The notes beneath the pieces were generated by a model that ran no database searches, was not told where the DNA came from, and saw only the letters and a program-made list of their open reading frames with translations. This document shows positions 27,095-36,809 of a stretch of DNA of 64,000 nucleotides, in pieces. Each line of letters begins with the position of its first letter. Position 1 is the first letter of the stretch. The position numbers were made by a program, and so were the translations under genes. This DNA comes from Nostoc edaphicum CCNP1411 (GTDB taxonomy: Bacteria > Cyanobacteriota > Cyanobacteriia > Cyanobacteriales > Nostocaceae), in assembly GCF_014023275.1 (NCBI RefSeq), contig NZ_CP054698.1, positions 2,852,001-2,916,000 on the forward strand. Direction: 5' to 3'.

Positions 27095-28189
27095 TTAATT
27101 CTTACTGGCTCTCAATTGCCCGCAAGCAGCATCGGCTTCTAAACCACGAGAATAACGCACACTAACGGCAGTATTTTGCTGCTTGAGGACGTTGACAAAT
27201 GCTTCAATGCGATCGCGGTTGGGGCGTTTATAGTCTACTTCTTGAATGGGATTATAAGGAATCAAATTCACATGACTTTGAAATCCTCGCATACATTTTG
27301 AAAGTTCCAATGCATGTTCTGGTAGATCATTAACACCCGCGAGAAGAACATATTCAAAGGTAACGCGGCGTCCAGTGATTTCCACATATTCCCGACATTC
27401 AGCCAGTAAATCTTCTAGAGGATAGGCGCGGGCGCTGGGGATGAGTTTTTCGCGTAGTGCTTGGTTGGGTGCGTGAAGACTCACAGCCAGAGTGATTTGC
27501 AAATTGTTTTGCGCGAACTGACGAATGCGATCGCGAATACCAACTGTAGAAACTGTAAGCGATCGCTGTCCTATACCGACATCTTGATTTAGAGATTTCA
27601 ATGCTGCTAGGACATTCTCAGTATTCAACAAAGGTTCACCCAGTCCCATAAATACGACATTGCTAACCCGTTGCCGAAAATCTTCTTGCACAGTCAACAC
27701 CTGATCAACAATTTCATGCCGTGCTAGGTTGCGTTTGTAGCCTCCCTTACCAGTAGCGCAGAAATCACACGCCATTGGGCAACCCACCTGAGTAGAAACA
27801 CAAACTGTCAGACGGGATTTTGGGCCATCTCCCCTTTCTGCGAAGGTGGGGATGCCAACAGTTTCAATAATTTGACCGTCTGCTAATCGTAAAAGATATT
27901 TGACTGTACCATCGGGAGCCTCAGAGCGGTAATGTAAAATTGAGCGCCCTACGGGAACTTCTGCTAATTCTGCACGCCATTGTTTGGAGAAGACAGAAAT
28001 ATCAGATAGCGATCGCACTCCCTTGTCATAGATCCATTCATGCAGCTGCTTTCCTCTGTAAGTAGGTTGTCCTTGCTGCTGCACCCAAGCAGTTAACTCC
28101 GCCAAAGAAGCACCGAGAAGGGGAGAGATTAATTCTGATTTTTCTGGGTTGTGTGAGTCAACCTGAGATACAAGAGGCGTAGCAGACAT
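27095..28189 (-). CDS. rlmN: RlmN, 23S rRNA A2503 / tRNA A37 C2-methyltransferase
   Basis: A radical-SAM enzyme that methylates adenine C2 in 23S rRNA and some tRNAs. The iron-sulfur motif is CPMACDFC, preceded by [49 protein letters not shown] and [13 protein letters not shown] are standard RlmN segments, and the C-terminus has the resolving cysteine in EADAACGQL. The N-terminal HhH-like part ([26 protein letters not shown]) is intact. The 364-residue length is normal. The start ATG is at 28189. Confidence 0.96.
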   Translation of the reverse strand: MSATPLVSQVDSHNPEKSELISPLLGASLAELTAWVQQQGQPTYRGKQLHEWIYDKGVRSLSDISVFSKQWRAELAEVPVGRSILHYRSEAPDGTVKYLLRLADGQIIETVGIPTFAERGDGPKSRLTVCVSTQVGCPMACDFCATGKGGYKRNLARHEIVDQVLTVQEDFRQRVSNVVFMGLGEPLLNTENVLAALKSLNQDVGIGQRSLTVSTVGIRDRIRQFAQNNLQITLAVSLHAPNQALREKLIPSARAYPLEDLLAECREYVEITGRRVTFEYVLLAGVNDLPEHALELSKCMRGFQSHVNLIPYNPIQEVDYKRPNRDRIEAFVNVLKQQNTAVSVRYSRGLEADAACGQLRASKN

Positions 28190-28269
28190 AAAAAAATCAC
28201 GAGTTGGTGTTGAATCTCTATCCTACACCTGCCAGATCAAGTTAGTCTTGACCAAAGAAGATGAGGGAA

Positions 28270-28623
28270 TTAACCAAAGGTTGTGCCATTCCAGCCCCAC
28301 ATTGCACCCTTGGCGTCTGCAAACTCTATGTAAATGCGATTTTTCGGCACACCGAGAGTTTGGTTAATCTGCTGGCAAAAGTCTTGACTCATTGCTGCGG
28401 TTTGGTCTGGCTTCATTGTGCCAATGCTTTTAATTTCAATGTAGCAAACCGGGTCTGTATTCCCTGCAAAAGTCATGGGAATTCCTGGCTCAAAAGCAGT
28501 CATTACATAGGATTCTGGTTTTCCCAAATGTTTTGCTAACTTGGCTGATAGGTTTAAAAGCATTGACTCAATTTCAGCTTTTTGAGGAGATTCAGCAGAA
28601 GTTTGCACTTTAATTAATGGCAT
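28270..28623 (-). CDS. MIF/tautomerase-superfamily protein
   Basis: A 117-residue protein of the macrophage migration inhibitory factor family. Proline follows the initiator methionine (MPLIKVQTSA) and would be the catalytic N-terminal base after Met removal. Other family marks are SAKLAKHLGKPESYVMTAFEPG and PKNRIYIEFADAKGAMWGWNGTTF. MIF-like enzymes tautomerise phenylpyruvate; the role in cyanobacteria is unknown. It is 80 bases upstream of rlmN on the same strand and may share its transcript. Confidence 0.9.
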   Translation of the reverse strand: MPLIKVQTSAESPQKAEIESMLLNLSAKLAKHLGKPESYVMTAFEPGIPMTFAGNTDPVCYIEIKSIGTMKPDQTAAMSQDFCQQINQTLGVPKNRIYIEFADAKGAMWGWNGTTFG

Positions 28624-28752
28624 AGTACTGAATTGGAATTTTGGATTTTATTACATTGTTAAGTTTACCGAAACGCAGAGGCAATAGGGAGATGAGGGGG
28701 ACAAGGAGAATAAATACCAATGCCCCAATGCCCAATACCCAATTCCCACCAT

Positions 28753-29577
28753 TTAGTTATGAGACGAGCGAAATAGGTGATTATGTTCAGGATGATATAA
28801 ACGCGATCGCCCTCTTGCCGGCGAAAGTGCTGGACTGATTATATAAAGTGTAGTGCGAATTAGTTTTTCTTCATGAGTGCAGTCTGCCATTTCATTCAGA
28901 GGGACAACCCTGATTTTTTCATCGGGCCATCCGATGCGAAAGCAAATTGCAATGAGGGTTTCGGCTGGATAGTGTTCGAGTAATTTAGCTTGGGCATTTT
29001 CGACGTGACGCGCACTCAAATACAGACAAAGACTAGCCTGATGTGCTGCAAGAGTTGCTAATTCTTCAGTGGCGGGGACTTCTGTACGTCCGCTGATGCG
29101 AGTCAAAATAATGGTTTGAACTAAACCAGGGACAGTTAGTTCTATTTTGAGTTTGGCAGCAGCGGCTTGAAAGGCGCTGATACCTGGTATAACTTCAAAA
29201 GGAATATCTTCCTCTGCGAGGAGGTGCATTTGCTCGTGGATGGCGCTGTAGAGACTAGGATCGCCAGAATGGAGCCGGACTAGAGATTTGTGTTGCGATC
29301 GCACCCTATCGATCATAATCGGCAAAATTTCTTCTAAAGTCTGATTCGCAGTCCTAATTATCTCCGCATCTTTTCGGCAAAGTTCTAAAATCTGTTCGGG
29401 TACTAAAGAATCAGCAAATAAAATTACATCAGCAGCAGCCAGTAGTTTCTGCGCTTTCACCGTTAATAAATCAGGATCTCCGGGGCCTGCTCCGACAATA
29501 TACACAGATGGTTCTACAGCGTATAGTGTTTTTTTATAGCTTAGACTTTCTGTATATTCACTTTTATAAGCACACAT
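28753..29577 (-). CDS. cobM: CobM, precorrin-4 C11-methyltransferase
   Basis: A SAM-dependent tetrapyrrole methyltransferase of the corrin pathway (cobalamin-type cofactor synthesis). Signature segments are VYIVGAGPGDPDLLTVKAQ, ADVILFADSLVP, VRLHSGDPSLYSAIHEQM, FEVIPGISAFQAAAAKL, TIILTRISGRTEVPATEEL and AICFRIGWPDEKI; the DSLV and RISGRTEVP blocks fit CobM/CbiF rather than other family members. No other corrin genes lie nearby and I saw no cobalamin riboswitch upstream. The ATG at 29577 is the only plausible start, though it adds a 23-residue N-terminal extension before the fold. Confidence 0.92.
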   Translation of the reverse strand: MCAYKSEYTESLSYKKTLYAVEPSVYIVGAGPGDPDLLTVKAQKLLAAADVILFADSLVPEQILELCRKDAEIIRTANQTLEEILPIMIDRVRSQHKSLVRLHSGDPSLYSAIHEQMHLLAEEDIPFEVIPGISAFQAAAAKLKIELTVPGLVQTIILTRISGRTEVPATEELATLAAHQASLCLYLSARHVENAQAKLLEHYPAETLIAICFRIGWPDEKIRVVPLNEMADCTHEEKLIRTTLYIISPALSPARGRSRLYHPEHNHLFRSSHN

Positions 29578-29606
29578 GGCAATCTCTCAAAAAATATTTT
29601 GGCAAA

Positions 29607-29710
29607 TTCTTCAGTATCTTTCCGGATTCACCCTCTTTCCCTAGTAGATAGTAATGGTAGATGCACCCTGGTTAAGCCCTAGAGAATACTCTGGGGCATT
29701 TTTTATTTTT
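29607..29710 (+). ncRNA. Candidate small RNA ending in an intrinsic terminator
   Basis: On the plus strand, opposite in direction to the flanking cobM and lgt, a stem GCCCTAGAG / CTCTGGGGC (29676-29697) is followed by a long T-rich tail (29699-29709). There is no plus-strand gene upstream that it could terminate. A TATTTT box lies at 29595-29600, so a transcript of about 100 bases is possible, with TTCACCCTCTTTCCC as an unpaired pyrimidine-rich part. Identity is unknown. Confidence 0.35.
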
Positions 29711-29712
29711 TA

Positions 29713-29787
29713 GTCATTTGTCATTAGTCATTTGTCATTAGTCATTCATCCTCTCCCCCACTCCCCACTCCCCACTCCCCATTCCCC
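29713..29787. repeat. STRR: GTCATTA and CCCCACT units
   Basis: Heptamers TCATTAG/TCATTTG are followed by CTCCCCA units, directly abutting the 3' end of lgt. Confidence 0.8.
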
Positions 29788-30663
29788 TCATCTGCCACTC
29801 TCTCCATTTACCTTAGAAGTAGGAACGACATCGGGTAAAGGGCGTTTGAGTAAGTAAAGCCAAGCTAATCCAACTAATCCCAATAAAATTCCCAGACTAC
29901 TCACTACTTGTGCCATGCGTAATGGCCCCAGCATCAAGCTATCAGTGCGAAAGCCTTCAATCCACAAGCGTCCTAAGCTATAAGCTGGCCAGTAAACTAG
30001 AAATAGTGTGCCTACCTTCAGACGTGGCTTACCGGCTAAAGACCGGAAAAACAACGTTATTAGTAGCGTAAACACCATTAAATCCCACAGAGATTCGTAG
30101 AGGAAGGTGGGATGAAAGTAATCAGCACTAGCATATTCTAGAGGACGATGGTCTGGTGGAATATACAGCTTCCAGGGTAAATCAGTAGGATCACCAAAAG
30201 CTTCAGAATTAAAGAAATTGCCCCAACGTCCGATCGCTTGACCTAAAATCAGCGAAGGCGCTACTAAATCTGCTAGTTGCCAAAAAGAAACCTGCTTGAT
30301 TTTGGCAAAGATTAACGCAGCCAAAACGCCACCAAGAATAGCTCCGTGAATAGCAATACCTCCTTCCCAAATCGCAAAGATTTTTTCTGGAGTTGAAGCA
30401 TATTTGGGCCACTCAAAGAAAACGTAATACAGCCGTGCGCCAGGAATTGCCCCAATTAATAACCAAAAGAACAAATCACCTAACAACTCAGGATTAACAT
30501 TGCGGCGCTTTGCCAAATTCTGGGAAAGGATGACGCCAATTAACACTGCTGTAGCAATCAATAAGCCATACCAACGGATAGTTAGTGGCCCTATTTTCAG
30601 CAAAATCGGCCCTGGAGAAGTAAATTGAAACGCCAAAGGTAAGATGGAAAGATCCAGTACCAT
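29788..30663 (-). CDS. lgt: Lgt, prolipoprotein diacylglyceryl transferase
   Basis: An integral membrane enzyme that transfers diacylglycerol from phosphatidylglycerol to the lipobox cysteine of prelipoproteins. Seven or so membrane helices are visible. Family motifs are [37 protein letters not shown], the Lgt signature [17 protein letters not shown], and [12 protein letters not shown]. The length (291) is usual. It provides the modification needed by the lipoproteins encoded at 49229 and 60252. The ATG at 30663 is the natural start. Confidence 0.96.
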   Translation of the reverse strand: MVLDLSILPLAFQFTSPGPILLKIGPLTIRWYGLLIATAVLIGVILSQNLAKRRNVNPELLGDLFFWLLIGAIPGARLYYVFFEWPKYASTPEKIFAIWEGGIAIHGAILGGVLAALIFAKIKQVSFWQLADLVAPSLILGQAIGRWGNFFNSEAFGDPTDLPWKLYIPPDHRPLEYASADYFHPTFLYESLWDLMVFTLLITLFFRSLAGKPRLKVGTLFLVYWPAYSLGRLWIEGFRTDSLMLGPLRMAQVVSSLGILLGLVGLAWLYLLKRPLPDVVPTSKVNGESGR

Positions 30664-30957
30664 GAAAAATTACCTAGAAAAGTTTGTTAACTACCCGCGC
30701 ACTTTGCTAAGTACGGAGTTTTTTGGGTTTTGAATACTAGAACTACACTTCAATCCTCCACAACATTGTAGGGACGTAGGTAAAAATTCAGTATTCATAT
30801 TTAGGAGTCTAGTTCCTAACGCCTAGTTGAGCATAACTTGTGTCATAAAACAATTGAGTTTCGTATCCTTACTCAGAGCGCAAGATGGTAGATTTGATTA
30901 AGTTACACAAAACGGTTTCGATATAATCACTTAAACAACTTTGATATATTTAAAATT

Positions 30958-31509
30958 GTGATAGCTATTTATCCTGGTAGCTTCGACCCCATCACTTTGG
31001 GACACCTAGACCTCATTCAGCGCGGTAGTCGCCTGTTTGAGCGGGTGATTGTCGCTGTACTGCGGAACCCCAACAAAATGCCACTTTTTAGCGTGGAGCA
31101 ACGGCTAGAGCAGATCCGTCATTCTACACAACATCTACCGAATGTAGAAGTAGACAGCTTTGATGGTCTTACCGTCAACTATGCTCAAATGCGACAAGCA
31201 CAAGTTTTGCTCCGGGGTTTACGGGCTGTGTCAGATTTTGAAGTGGAACTGCAAATGGCTCACACCAATAAAACTCTTTCTACCCAAATAGAAACAGTTT
31301 TTCTTGCAACCTCAAATGAGTATAGTTTTTTAAGTAGTAGTGTGGTAAAAGAGATTGCAAGGTTTGGTGGCTCTATCGATCATCTCGTTCCTCCACACAT
31401 TGCCCTAGATATATACCAATGCTACAATCACAAATCTCCAATGTTGACCCCAATCTCAACGGAAGCAATCCCCCCCCTCAAGAGCATCTCGGTGGAGAGG
31501 GAAGCATAG
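30958..31509 (+). CDS. coaD: CoaD, phosphopantetheine adenylyltransferase
   Basis: This catalyses the fourth step of coenzyme A synthesis. It has the nucleotidyltransferase motifs [16 protein letters not shown] (TxGH), [33 protein letters not shown] and [18 protein letters not shown]. The start is a GTG at 30958. The conserved enzyme ends near [10 protein letters not shown]; the last 25 or so residues are a tail that overlaps the next gene in another frame by 91 bases. Length is 183, versus about 160 in many bacteria, because of this tail. Confidence 0.94.
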   Translation: MIAIYPGSFDPITLGHLDLIQRGSRLFERVIVAVLRNPNKMPLFSVEQRLEQIRHSTQHLPNVEVDSFDGLTVNYAQMRQAQVLLRGLRAVSDFEVELQMAHTNKTLSTQIETVFLATSNEYSFLSSSVVKEIARFGGSIDHLVPPHIALDIYQCYNHKSPMLTPISTEAIPPLKSISVEREA

Positions 31510-32087
31510 ATATTCAGCAGGAACTCAACCGCCTAGAGGAAATGGTTCTCTCTAGTCTCAGGATTCCGCTGACGGGACGCACACTCATAGATGAAGAAAA
31601 GCTGCTAGATCAGCTTGATTACATCCGGCTTGCTTTACCATCACTTTTTCAAGAAGCAGCAGCGATTCTAGAACAAAAGGATGAAATTCTGCTAGAGGCG
31701 GAAGAGTATGGACAGCAGGTTGTTGAGGCCGCACAAGCAAAAAGAGCGCAAATTTTAGCTGAAAGCGATATTATTCAACACGCAGAACAGGAAGCTGAAC
31801 AACTGCGGCGACAGGTGCAACAAGAGTGTGAGGGAATAATGCAAGAAACCCTCGCCGAGATTGACCGCAAGCGGTATGCTTGTCAACAAGAGTTAGAGCA
31901 AATGCGACAAACTGCGATCGCTCACGCTCAAGAAATTGAAGATGGTGCTGATGCTTATGCCGATGGCATTTTGGGAAATATTGAGCAGGATCTCAAAGAG
32001 ATGTTGCGAATTATCACCAACGGAAGGCAACAATTACAAATTGATAACCTCACCCAGCGCAATTCACCTCCTGGTAAAAAAAGATAG
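31419..32087 (+). CDS. DivIVA/AtpF-like coiled-coil protein
   Basis: A helical protein of up to 222 residues: a short conserved-looking part ([39 protein letters not shown]), then a long coiled coil ([38 protein letters not shown]...). Similar proteins are annotated as DivIVA-like or ATP synthase b-like; the function is unclear. The ATG at 31419 would overlap coaD by 91 bases. An internal ATG at 31542 avoids the overlap but cuts the conserved-looking N-terminal block. Co-transcription with coaD is likely. Confidence 0.8.
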   Translation: MLQSQISNVDPNLNGSNPPPQEHLGGEGSIDIQQELNRLEEMVLSSLRIPLTGRTLIDEEKLLDQLDYIRLALPSLFQEAAAILEQKDEILLEAEEYGQQVVEAAQAKRAQILAESDIIQHAEQEAEQLRRQVQQECEGIMQETLAEIDRKRYACQQELEQMRQTAIAHAQEIEDGADAYADGILGNIEQDLKEMLRIITNGRQQLQIDNLTQRNSPPGKKR

Positions 32088-32118
32088 AGGTTTTAACGAG
32101 AGATGGGGAAAAATTATT

Positions 32119-32192
32119 GCCGTCTTTACAAGAATCAGTCCTTTGTAGAGACGGCGATTTATCGCGTCTCTTGCCTTAACCGAACCGTATTG
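32119..32192. repeat. Dispersed inverted-repeat element, copy B (left arm truncated)
   Basis: It carries the loop ACAAGAATCAGTCCTTTGT, the arm GGCGATTTATCGCGTCTC and the tail TTGCCTTAACCGAACCGTA, as in the copy at 60053-60150, but lacks most of the left arm. Confidence 0.85.
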
Positions 32193-32194
32193 GA

Positions 32195-33541
32195 TTATAG
32201 GGTGTAAGTAAAATCTTTCACCAGCATACCAGGAACTAAACTACCTCCAAGTTGGCGACTTTCGTAAGTTCCTACTTCGGGAATAAATTCTTGAAAAGTA
32301 GTCAAATCTATTAAATTTTCTCCCCAGAAGCGATAGAGACTTTCATCAAAACGTAAGTTTTCAATTGGTGCGATAATTTCTCCATTTTCTACCCAAAAAC
32401 AAGCATAACGAGTCATACCTGTAATTCTACCAGTGTGGCGATCGCTCCAATTCAAGTAATGCAAATTTGATACATATAATCCTGTATCTAAACTCGGAAG
32501 AATCTGTTCAAATTCTAAATTTCCCGGACTCACTTCTGGCGCTCGTAAAGTCTCTGAACCATTAGCACCATTGGCAATTTTTTGATATTCTTTAGCAGTT
32601 CGAGAATTCACCAAAGTATTTACCAAATGTCCTTTTTCTATTACAGGTAACTCCGGTGCGGCTATTTCTCCCAATTCATTAAATCGTGGTACTAATCCGC
32701 GTTGAAAGTTTTCTTTCAAACTAAATTTTGGAGACAGTTGTTTTTCTTGACGCGATAAAGCTGCTAAAGCACTATTTCCTTGTTGGATATCAGCTTCGCT
32801 TACTGCTCCCCAAGAAAGCATTAGTAATAAATCTGCAACAGCAGCAGGTGCAAAATAAGTTTTATATTGTCCCCGTGGCAATTCTTTAACTGGACGAGCA
32901 AGCAATTCGAGTTGCTTTTTGCCTTCGCTAATTTTGGCTATATAAGCAGATTCATCCCAATCACTCCCTGCAAATGTGCCCTTAACGGCTTGTTCAGATG
33001 GGGAAAATAGAGAATAATCTAATGTAAAAGAATCAGTAGCAAACCAGTGTTTTTGACCACTAGAATCACCATAAGCTTTAATTACTACTCCCCCTGCATA
33101 TATACCTGTAAAATCTAATCCAGCAACTAGTTCTAGCACAGTTGGCACTACTGCTTCTGCCGCCAATAAATTCCCAGAATGTATTTCTCTACTGGTATTA
33201 TTTCCTGATGGTAAAACTAGATATGGATCGATTGGTAATAGAATAAGTTCGTCACGTAGTTCTTGTAAAGCAGTATATGCTAACTGCCAATCTACCTCCC
33301 AATTTCCAGTAAAGGGAAACTGCCGAACACTATTGCGCTGATCTTTCATCAAAGTCAGTTCTATCCAACCATCAGCAACACAACCAGTTTGTCGGACTTT
33401 AGCATGATTAAAACGAGTAAATTGACTTATTTCACTGCTAAGTCTCACAGTGAATTGTTCATTTTCTGCTTTTTTGATCAACAGACTTTCAATCAGTCGA
33501 TTAAAGCTGACTTCTAATGCAGATAATTCCTCAATTTTCAT
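32195..33541 (-). CDS. pmbA: TldE/PmbA-family protein (TldD partner)
   Basis: A 448-residue protein of the TldD/PmbA (peptidase U62) family lacking the HExxxH zinc motif, so it fits the non-catalytic TldE/PmbA subunit. Segments are LAAEAVVPTVLELVAGLDFTGIYAGG, WFATDSFTLDYSLF, KGHLVNTLVNSRTAKEYQ and the C-terminal TRYACFWVENGEIIAPIENLRFDESLYRFWGENL. TldD and TldE form a heterodimeric zinc protease that trims peptides. The catalytic partner is encoded 130 bases upstream on the same strand. Confidence 0.9.
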   Translation of the reverse strand: MKIEELSALEVSFNRLIESLLIKKAENEQFTVRLSSEISQFTRFNHAKVRQTGCVADGWIELTLMKDQRNSVRQFPFTGNWEVDWQLAYTALQELRDELILLPIDPYLVLPSGNNTSREIHSGNLLAAEAVVPTVLELVAGLDFTGIYAGGVVIKAYGDSSGQKHWFATDSFTLDYSLFSPSEQAVKGTFAGSDWDESAYIAKISEGKKQLELLARPVKELPRGQYKTYFAPAAVADLLLMLSWGAVSEADIQQGNSALAALSRQEKQLSPKFSLKENFQRGLVPRFNELGEIAAPELPVIEKGHLVNTLVNSRTAKEYQKIANGANGSETLRAPEVSPGNLEFEQILPSLDTGLYVSNLHYLNWSDRHTGRITGMTRYACFWVENGEIIAPIENLRFDESLYRFWGENLIDLTTFQEFIPEVGTYESRQLGGSLVPGMLVKDFTYTL

Positions 33542-33587
33542 AGATATTAAATATTAAAAGGGAATAGGTAGATGGGATGACGCAATT

Positions 33588-33670
33588 ACGAATTACGTGA
33601 GCGAGTATTCGTTCGCGCAGCGTCTCGTACAGAGCGTCATTACGAATTACGAATTACGAATTACGAATTA
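33588..33670. repeat. AATTACG STRR between tldD and pmbA
   Basis: GAATTAC heptamers are interrupted by a segment with GTTCGCGCAGCGTCTCG. The spacer sits within what is probably one operon. Confidence 0.85.
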
Positions 33671-33671
33671 T

Positions 33672-35111
33672 CTAAACTCCTCCACCAAAAACTTCGACAT
33701 TAGCAAATACACAAACAGGTGAACCGTGTCCTACCGAAATAGCCTGATTTGGTTCTCCTTTACCACAATAAGGAGTACCATACATTTGCCAGTTTGTGGC
33801 ATCTCCGACTTTAATTAAACTATGCCAAAACTCTGGTGTTGTGGCGCGATAGTTAGGATTACGAAGGGTTTTAGTGAGTTTGCCGTTTTCAATTAATTTG
33901 GCGTACTCGCAACCAAATTGAAATTTGTAGCGGCGATCGTCAATTGACCAAGAGCGGTTAGATTCCATATAAACGCCGTGTTCGATCCCGGCAATAATGT
34001 CTTCAAAAGTGCCGTTTAAAGGCTCTAAATTCAAGTTAGCCATGCGATCAATTGCTGGCCGATTCCATGAGGAAGCACGGGCACAAGCAACTCCTGCGAC
34101 ACCTGCCCTGACTTGGCTCTCTAGACTGCCTAACCCACGTTGGAGTACACCTTCTTTAACCAAATATTCCTTTGTTGCTACAGCACCCGTATCATCAAAG
34201 CCATAGCTGGCAAATTCACCTGGGACAGTAGGATCAAAAGTAATATTCATCAGTGGCGAACCATATACTAGGTTGCCAAAATCATTTTTATTAACAAAGC
34301 TGCCCCCAGCATAGTTACGCTCATCTCCCAAAATTCGGTCAATTTCTATGGGATGCCCGACACTTTCATGGATTTGCAGCATCATTTGGTCTGGCGCTAA
34401 AACTAAATTGGTGCGGGTGGTTGGGCATTCTTCTGCTGTTAAAAGTTCTACTGCTTGTTCGCCAATTTGCCGTACCCGATGCCATAAGTTTTCTTGTTGT
34501 AAAAGTTCTAGTCCACCTTGGTAACAGTTTGCTTGCGAGCCGTTGTTACTACGCTGCTGTACAATTGCTCCATCTTGAGCAGTTACTCCATAATGAGTGC
34601 CGATAGATAGTATTTTTTGATAGACTTCTGAGCCATTGCTGCTGACAAACCAAGATTCTTTTTCGGTTGTGCTAGCACTGGCTATGGTTTGCACAATCTT
34701 GTCGTCAACTTTCAACGTTTGGCAAATACGAACCAGTAAATCGTTGATTTCTCCAGGACTCAGAGAATCCAATGATTCAATAAATGGAGATTTATATTCA
34801 CCAACAACTTTAGGACGCTCACTTTCACGGAAGGGATGTATCCACCATTCACTGGCTGCTAGTGCCTGGTTATAGGCAGTTTGGGCAGCAGCTTGGAGGG
34901 AAGACAGTTCCAGAGAGTTAGTTGCTGCATAACCCAGACAGCCATTTACCAAAACTTCCAGCATGGCTCCGACAGTGAAGGATTTGCCGTTTACTTGGGG
35001 TAAGGCGTCGCGGACTAAACGGGTAGTAGAAGTTTCCTTTACGGCTCTAATACCAATCCAATCAGCAGGAATATCGAAACTAGCGATCGTTTTTCTAAGT
35101 TCAGACCACAT
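33672..35111 (-). CDS. tldD: TldD metalloprotease subunit
   Basis: The catalytic half of the TldD/TldE protease. The zinc motif is HESVGH in MMLQIHESVGHPIEIDRIL, followed by the conserved NITFDPTVPGEFASYGFDDTGA segment and a C-terminal Cys-containing region (RRYKFQFGCEYAKLIENGKL). Length is 479 residues. Substrates in cyanobacteria are unknown; in other bacteria TldD/E degrades unfolded peptides and matures some RiPPs. An STRR separates it from pmbA, and another STRR (35118-35195) follows on its 5' side. Confidence 0.93.
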   Translation of the reverse strand: MWSELRKTIASFDIPADWIGIRAVKETSTTRLVRDALPQVNGKSFTVGAMLEVLVNGCLGYAATNSLELSSLQAAAQTAYNQALAASEWWIHPFRESERPKVVGEYKSPFIESLDSLSPGEINDLLVRICQTLKVDDKIVQTIASASTTEKESWFVSSNGSEVYQKILSIGTHYGVTAQDGAIVQQRSNNGSQANCYQGGLELLQQENLWHRVRQIGEQAVELLTAEECPTTRTNLVLAPDQMMLQIHESVGHPIEIDRILGDERNYAGGSFVNKNDFGNLVYGSPLMNITFDPTVPGEFASYGFDDTGAVATKEYLVKEGVLQRGLGSLESQVRAGVAGVACARASSWNRPAIDRMANLNLEPLNGTFEDIIAGIEHGVYMESNRSWSIDDRRYKFQFGCEYAKLIENGKLTKTLRNPNYRATTPEFWHSLIKVGDATNWQMYGTPYCGKGEPNQAISVGHGSPVCVFANVEVFGGGV

Positions 35112-35117
35112 AATTTA

Positions 35118-35196
35118 AGGAATTGGGTAATGGGCATTGGGCATGGGGCATGGGGCATAGAGAAGAATTTAATTCCTAGTCCCCAGTCCCCAGTCA
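35118..35196. repeat. GGGCATG and CCCCAGT STRRs
   Basis: GGGCATTGGGCATGGGGCAT units and AGTCCCC units fill most of the 88-base gap between cysS and tldD. Confidence 0.8.
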
Positions 35197-35199
35197 CTT

Positions 35200-36672
35200 C
35201 TAATTCCGATGCCAGCGCGTGCCATCACGGCTATCAATTAGCGTAATACCTTCTGCTTGAAGTTCGTCACGAATGCGATCGCTTTCGGCAAAATTTTTGG
35301 CTTTACGTGCTTCTTGCCTTTGCTGAATTTTCGCTTCAATTTCCACATCGCTTAAACCATTACTCTTGTCAGTTTCGGCTTCTATCTCAGCTTCTAAACC
35401 CAAAACTCCAGCTAATGTGACGATAGTTTGCCATTGACGCTGTAACTCCTCAGGGGAAGTTTCGGTTTTCCCTTCATGCACAAGAATATGCCCCTCACGG
35501 CGCAGTTCTTTGGCTAATTCAAACAGCACTGTTAACCCACCAGGAAAATTAAAGTCGTTATTCACAAATTCTTGGAAGCGTTCAATATAGGGATTGGGTA
35601 CTGGGTATTGGGTACTGGGTATTGGGATATTCCCAGTCCCTAAATCCCAACCTAGTTTTTTGCCGTATTGGTAGCCGAAGAGTAAACCTTCTTTAATGGT
35701 GTGCCAACCGTTGGTTGCTGCGGCGATCGCTTCGTCGGTAAAATCTATGGGTGTGCGATATTGAGCAGTTAGCACGAATAACCGCACCGCCATCGGGTCA
35801 ACTCCTCGATCCAGCAAGTCTCGAATAGTGGTAAAGTTGCCCAAAGATTTGGACATTTTTTCACCATCTACTTTCACCATGCCGTTATGTAACCAGTAAC
35901 GCGCTAAGGGTTTTCCTGTTACAGCCTCAGATTGGGCAATTTCGTTTTCGTGGTGGGGAAAAATTAAGTCAGCACCACCAGCATGAATGTCTATGGTATC
36001 ACCCAAGCGATCGCGCACCATTGCCGAGCATTCTATATGCCACCCCGGACGACCTGCACCCCAAGGTGATTCCCAAGCTGGTTCTCCTGGTCTTGCTGCT
36101 TTCCACAAAGCAAAATCGAAGGGGTCTTTCTTTTTCTGATATTCTGGATCTTCGATGTTGACGCGATCGCTTTTCCCCGCTTGCATATCTTCTAACTTGC
36201 GTCCAGAAAGCTTGCCATACTCAGCAAACTGGCGCACTGCATAATACACATCGCCATCAGCAGGGTAAGCAAAACCCTTATTTTCCAACTCATGAATTAA
36301 TCGCTGAATACCATTCATCGTATGGGTAGCACGGGGATACTCATCAGCTTCTTTGATTCCCAATCGCGCCATGTCCTCAAAATATGCTTTGATAAAGCGA
36401 TCGGCTACAGCTTCCATTGATGAATGTTCTTGCCGCGATCGATTCAGAATCTTGTCATCAATATCAGTAAAATTTTGGATATATCGGACTTCATAACCGA
36501 TAAACTGGAGGTATCGGCGTACTACGTCCCAAACAATGCAAGCTCTCGCATGACCCAAATGGCAGTAGTCGTATACCGTCACGCCGCAGTAATACATCTT
36601 AACCTTGCCTGGTTCGACTGTTTCAAACGGTTCTTGACGACGGGTGAGGGTATTGTAAAGGGTTAGGGTCAT
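35200..36672 (-). CDS. cysS: CysS, cysteinyl-tRNA synthetase
   Basis: A class I aminoacyl-tRNA synthetase that charges tRNA-Cys. The zinc/active-site cysteine YYCGVTVYDYCHLGHARA contains the HIGH-type motif HLGH; further marks are FTDIDDKILNRS, GWHIECSAMV with HAGGADLIFPHHENE, and KMSKSLGNF (KMSKS). The frame is open to 36741, but the ATG at 36672 gives the usual start MTLTLYNTLTRRQE, so the product is 490 residues. Around residues 341-361 a heptamer repeat inserts the segment IPIPSTQYPVPNP in frame; it lies between the Rossmann core and the C-terminal helices and is unlikely to block catalysis. Confidence 0.95.
   Translation of the reverse strand: MTLTLYNTLTRRQEPFETVEPGKVKMYYCGVTVYDYCHLGHARACIVWDVVRRYLQFIGYEVRYIQNFTDIDDKILNRSRQEHSSMEAVADRFIKAYFEDMARLGIKEADEYPRATHTMNGIQRLIHELENKGFAYPADGDVYYAVRQFAEYGKLSGRKLEDMQAGKSDRVNIEDPEYQKKKDPFDFALWKAARPGEPAWESPWGAGRPGWHIECSAMVRDRLGDTIDIHAGGADLIFPHHENEIAQSEAVTGKPLARYWLHNGMVKVDGEKMSKSLGNFTTIRDLLDRGVDPMAVRLFVLTAQYRTPIDFTDEAIAAATNGWHTIKEGLLFGYQYGKKLGWDLGTGNIPIPSTQYPVPNPYIERFQEFVNNDFNFPGGLTVLFELAKELRREGHILVHEGKTETSPEELQRQWQTIVTLAGVLGLEAEIEAETDKSNGLSDVEIEAKIQQRQEARKAKNFAESDRIRDELQAEGITLIDSRDGTRWHRN
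35590..35650. repeat. In-frame GGGTACT/GGGTATT repeat inside cysS
   Basis: Alternating GGGTACT and GGGTATT heptamers (four to five units) plus a CCCAGTCCC flank lie in the cysS coding region without breaking the frame. The same class of repeat is common between genes in this window. Confidence 0.85.
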
Positions 36673-36809
36673 AACAGAGTAATGCTGAAATAAGGAGATA
36701 CGTAATAATAGGGTAAGGCAGCTGGGATGACAGTCCAGCATCCCTATGCTAGTGTTTTCTGGACTATCTGCGCTACATTACTATTTTTTGACTATTTGAT
36801 AACAGCGCT

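Noticed and set aside
28753..29577. Possible cobalamin riboswitch before cobM
   Set aside because: The 210 bases upstream lack a recognisable B12-box, and the only hairpin there is on the opposite strand.
29552..29600. NtcA site (GTA-N8-TAC) for the candidate small RNA
   Set aside because: GTATATTCACT is followed by TTT instead of TAC and the spacing to the TATTTT box is wrong.
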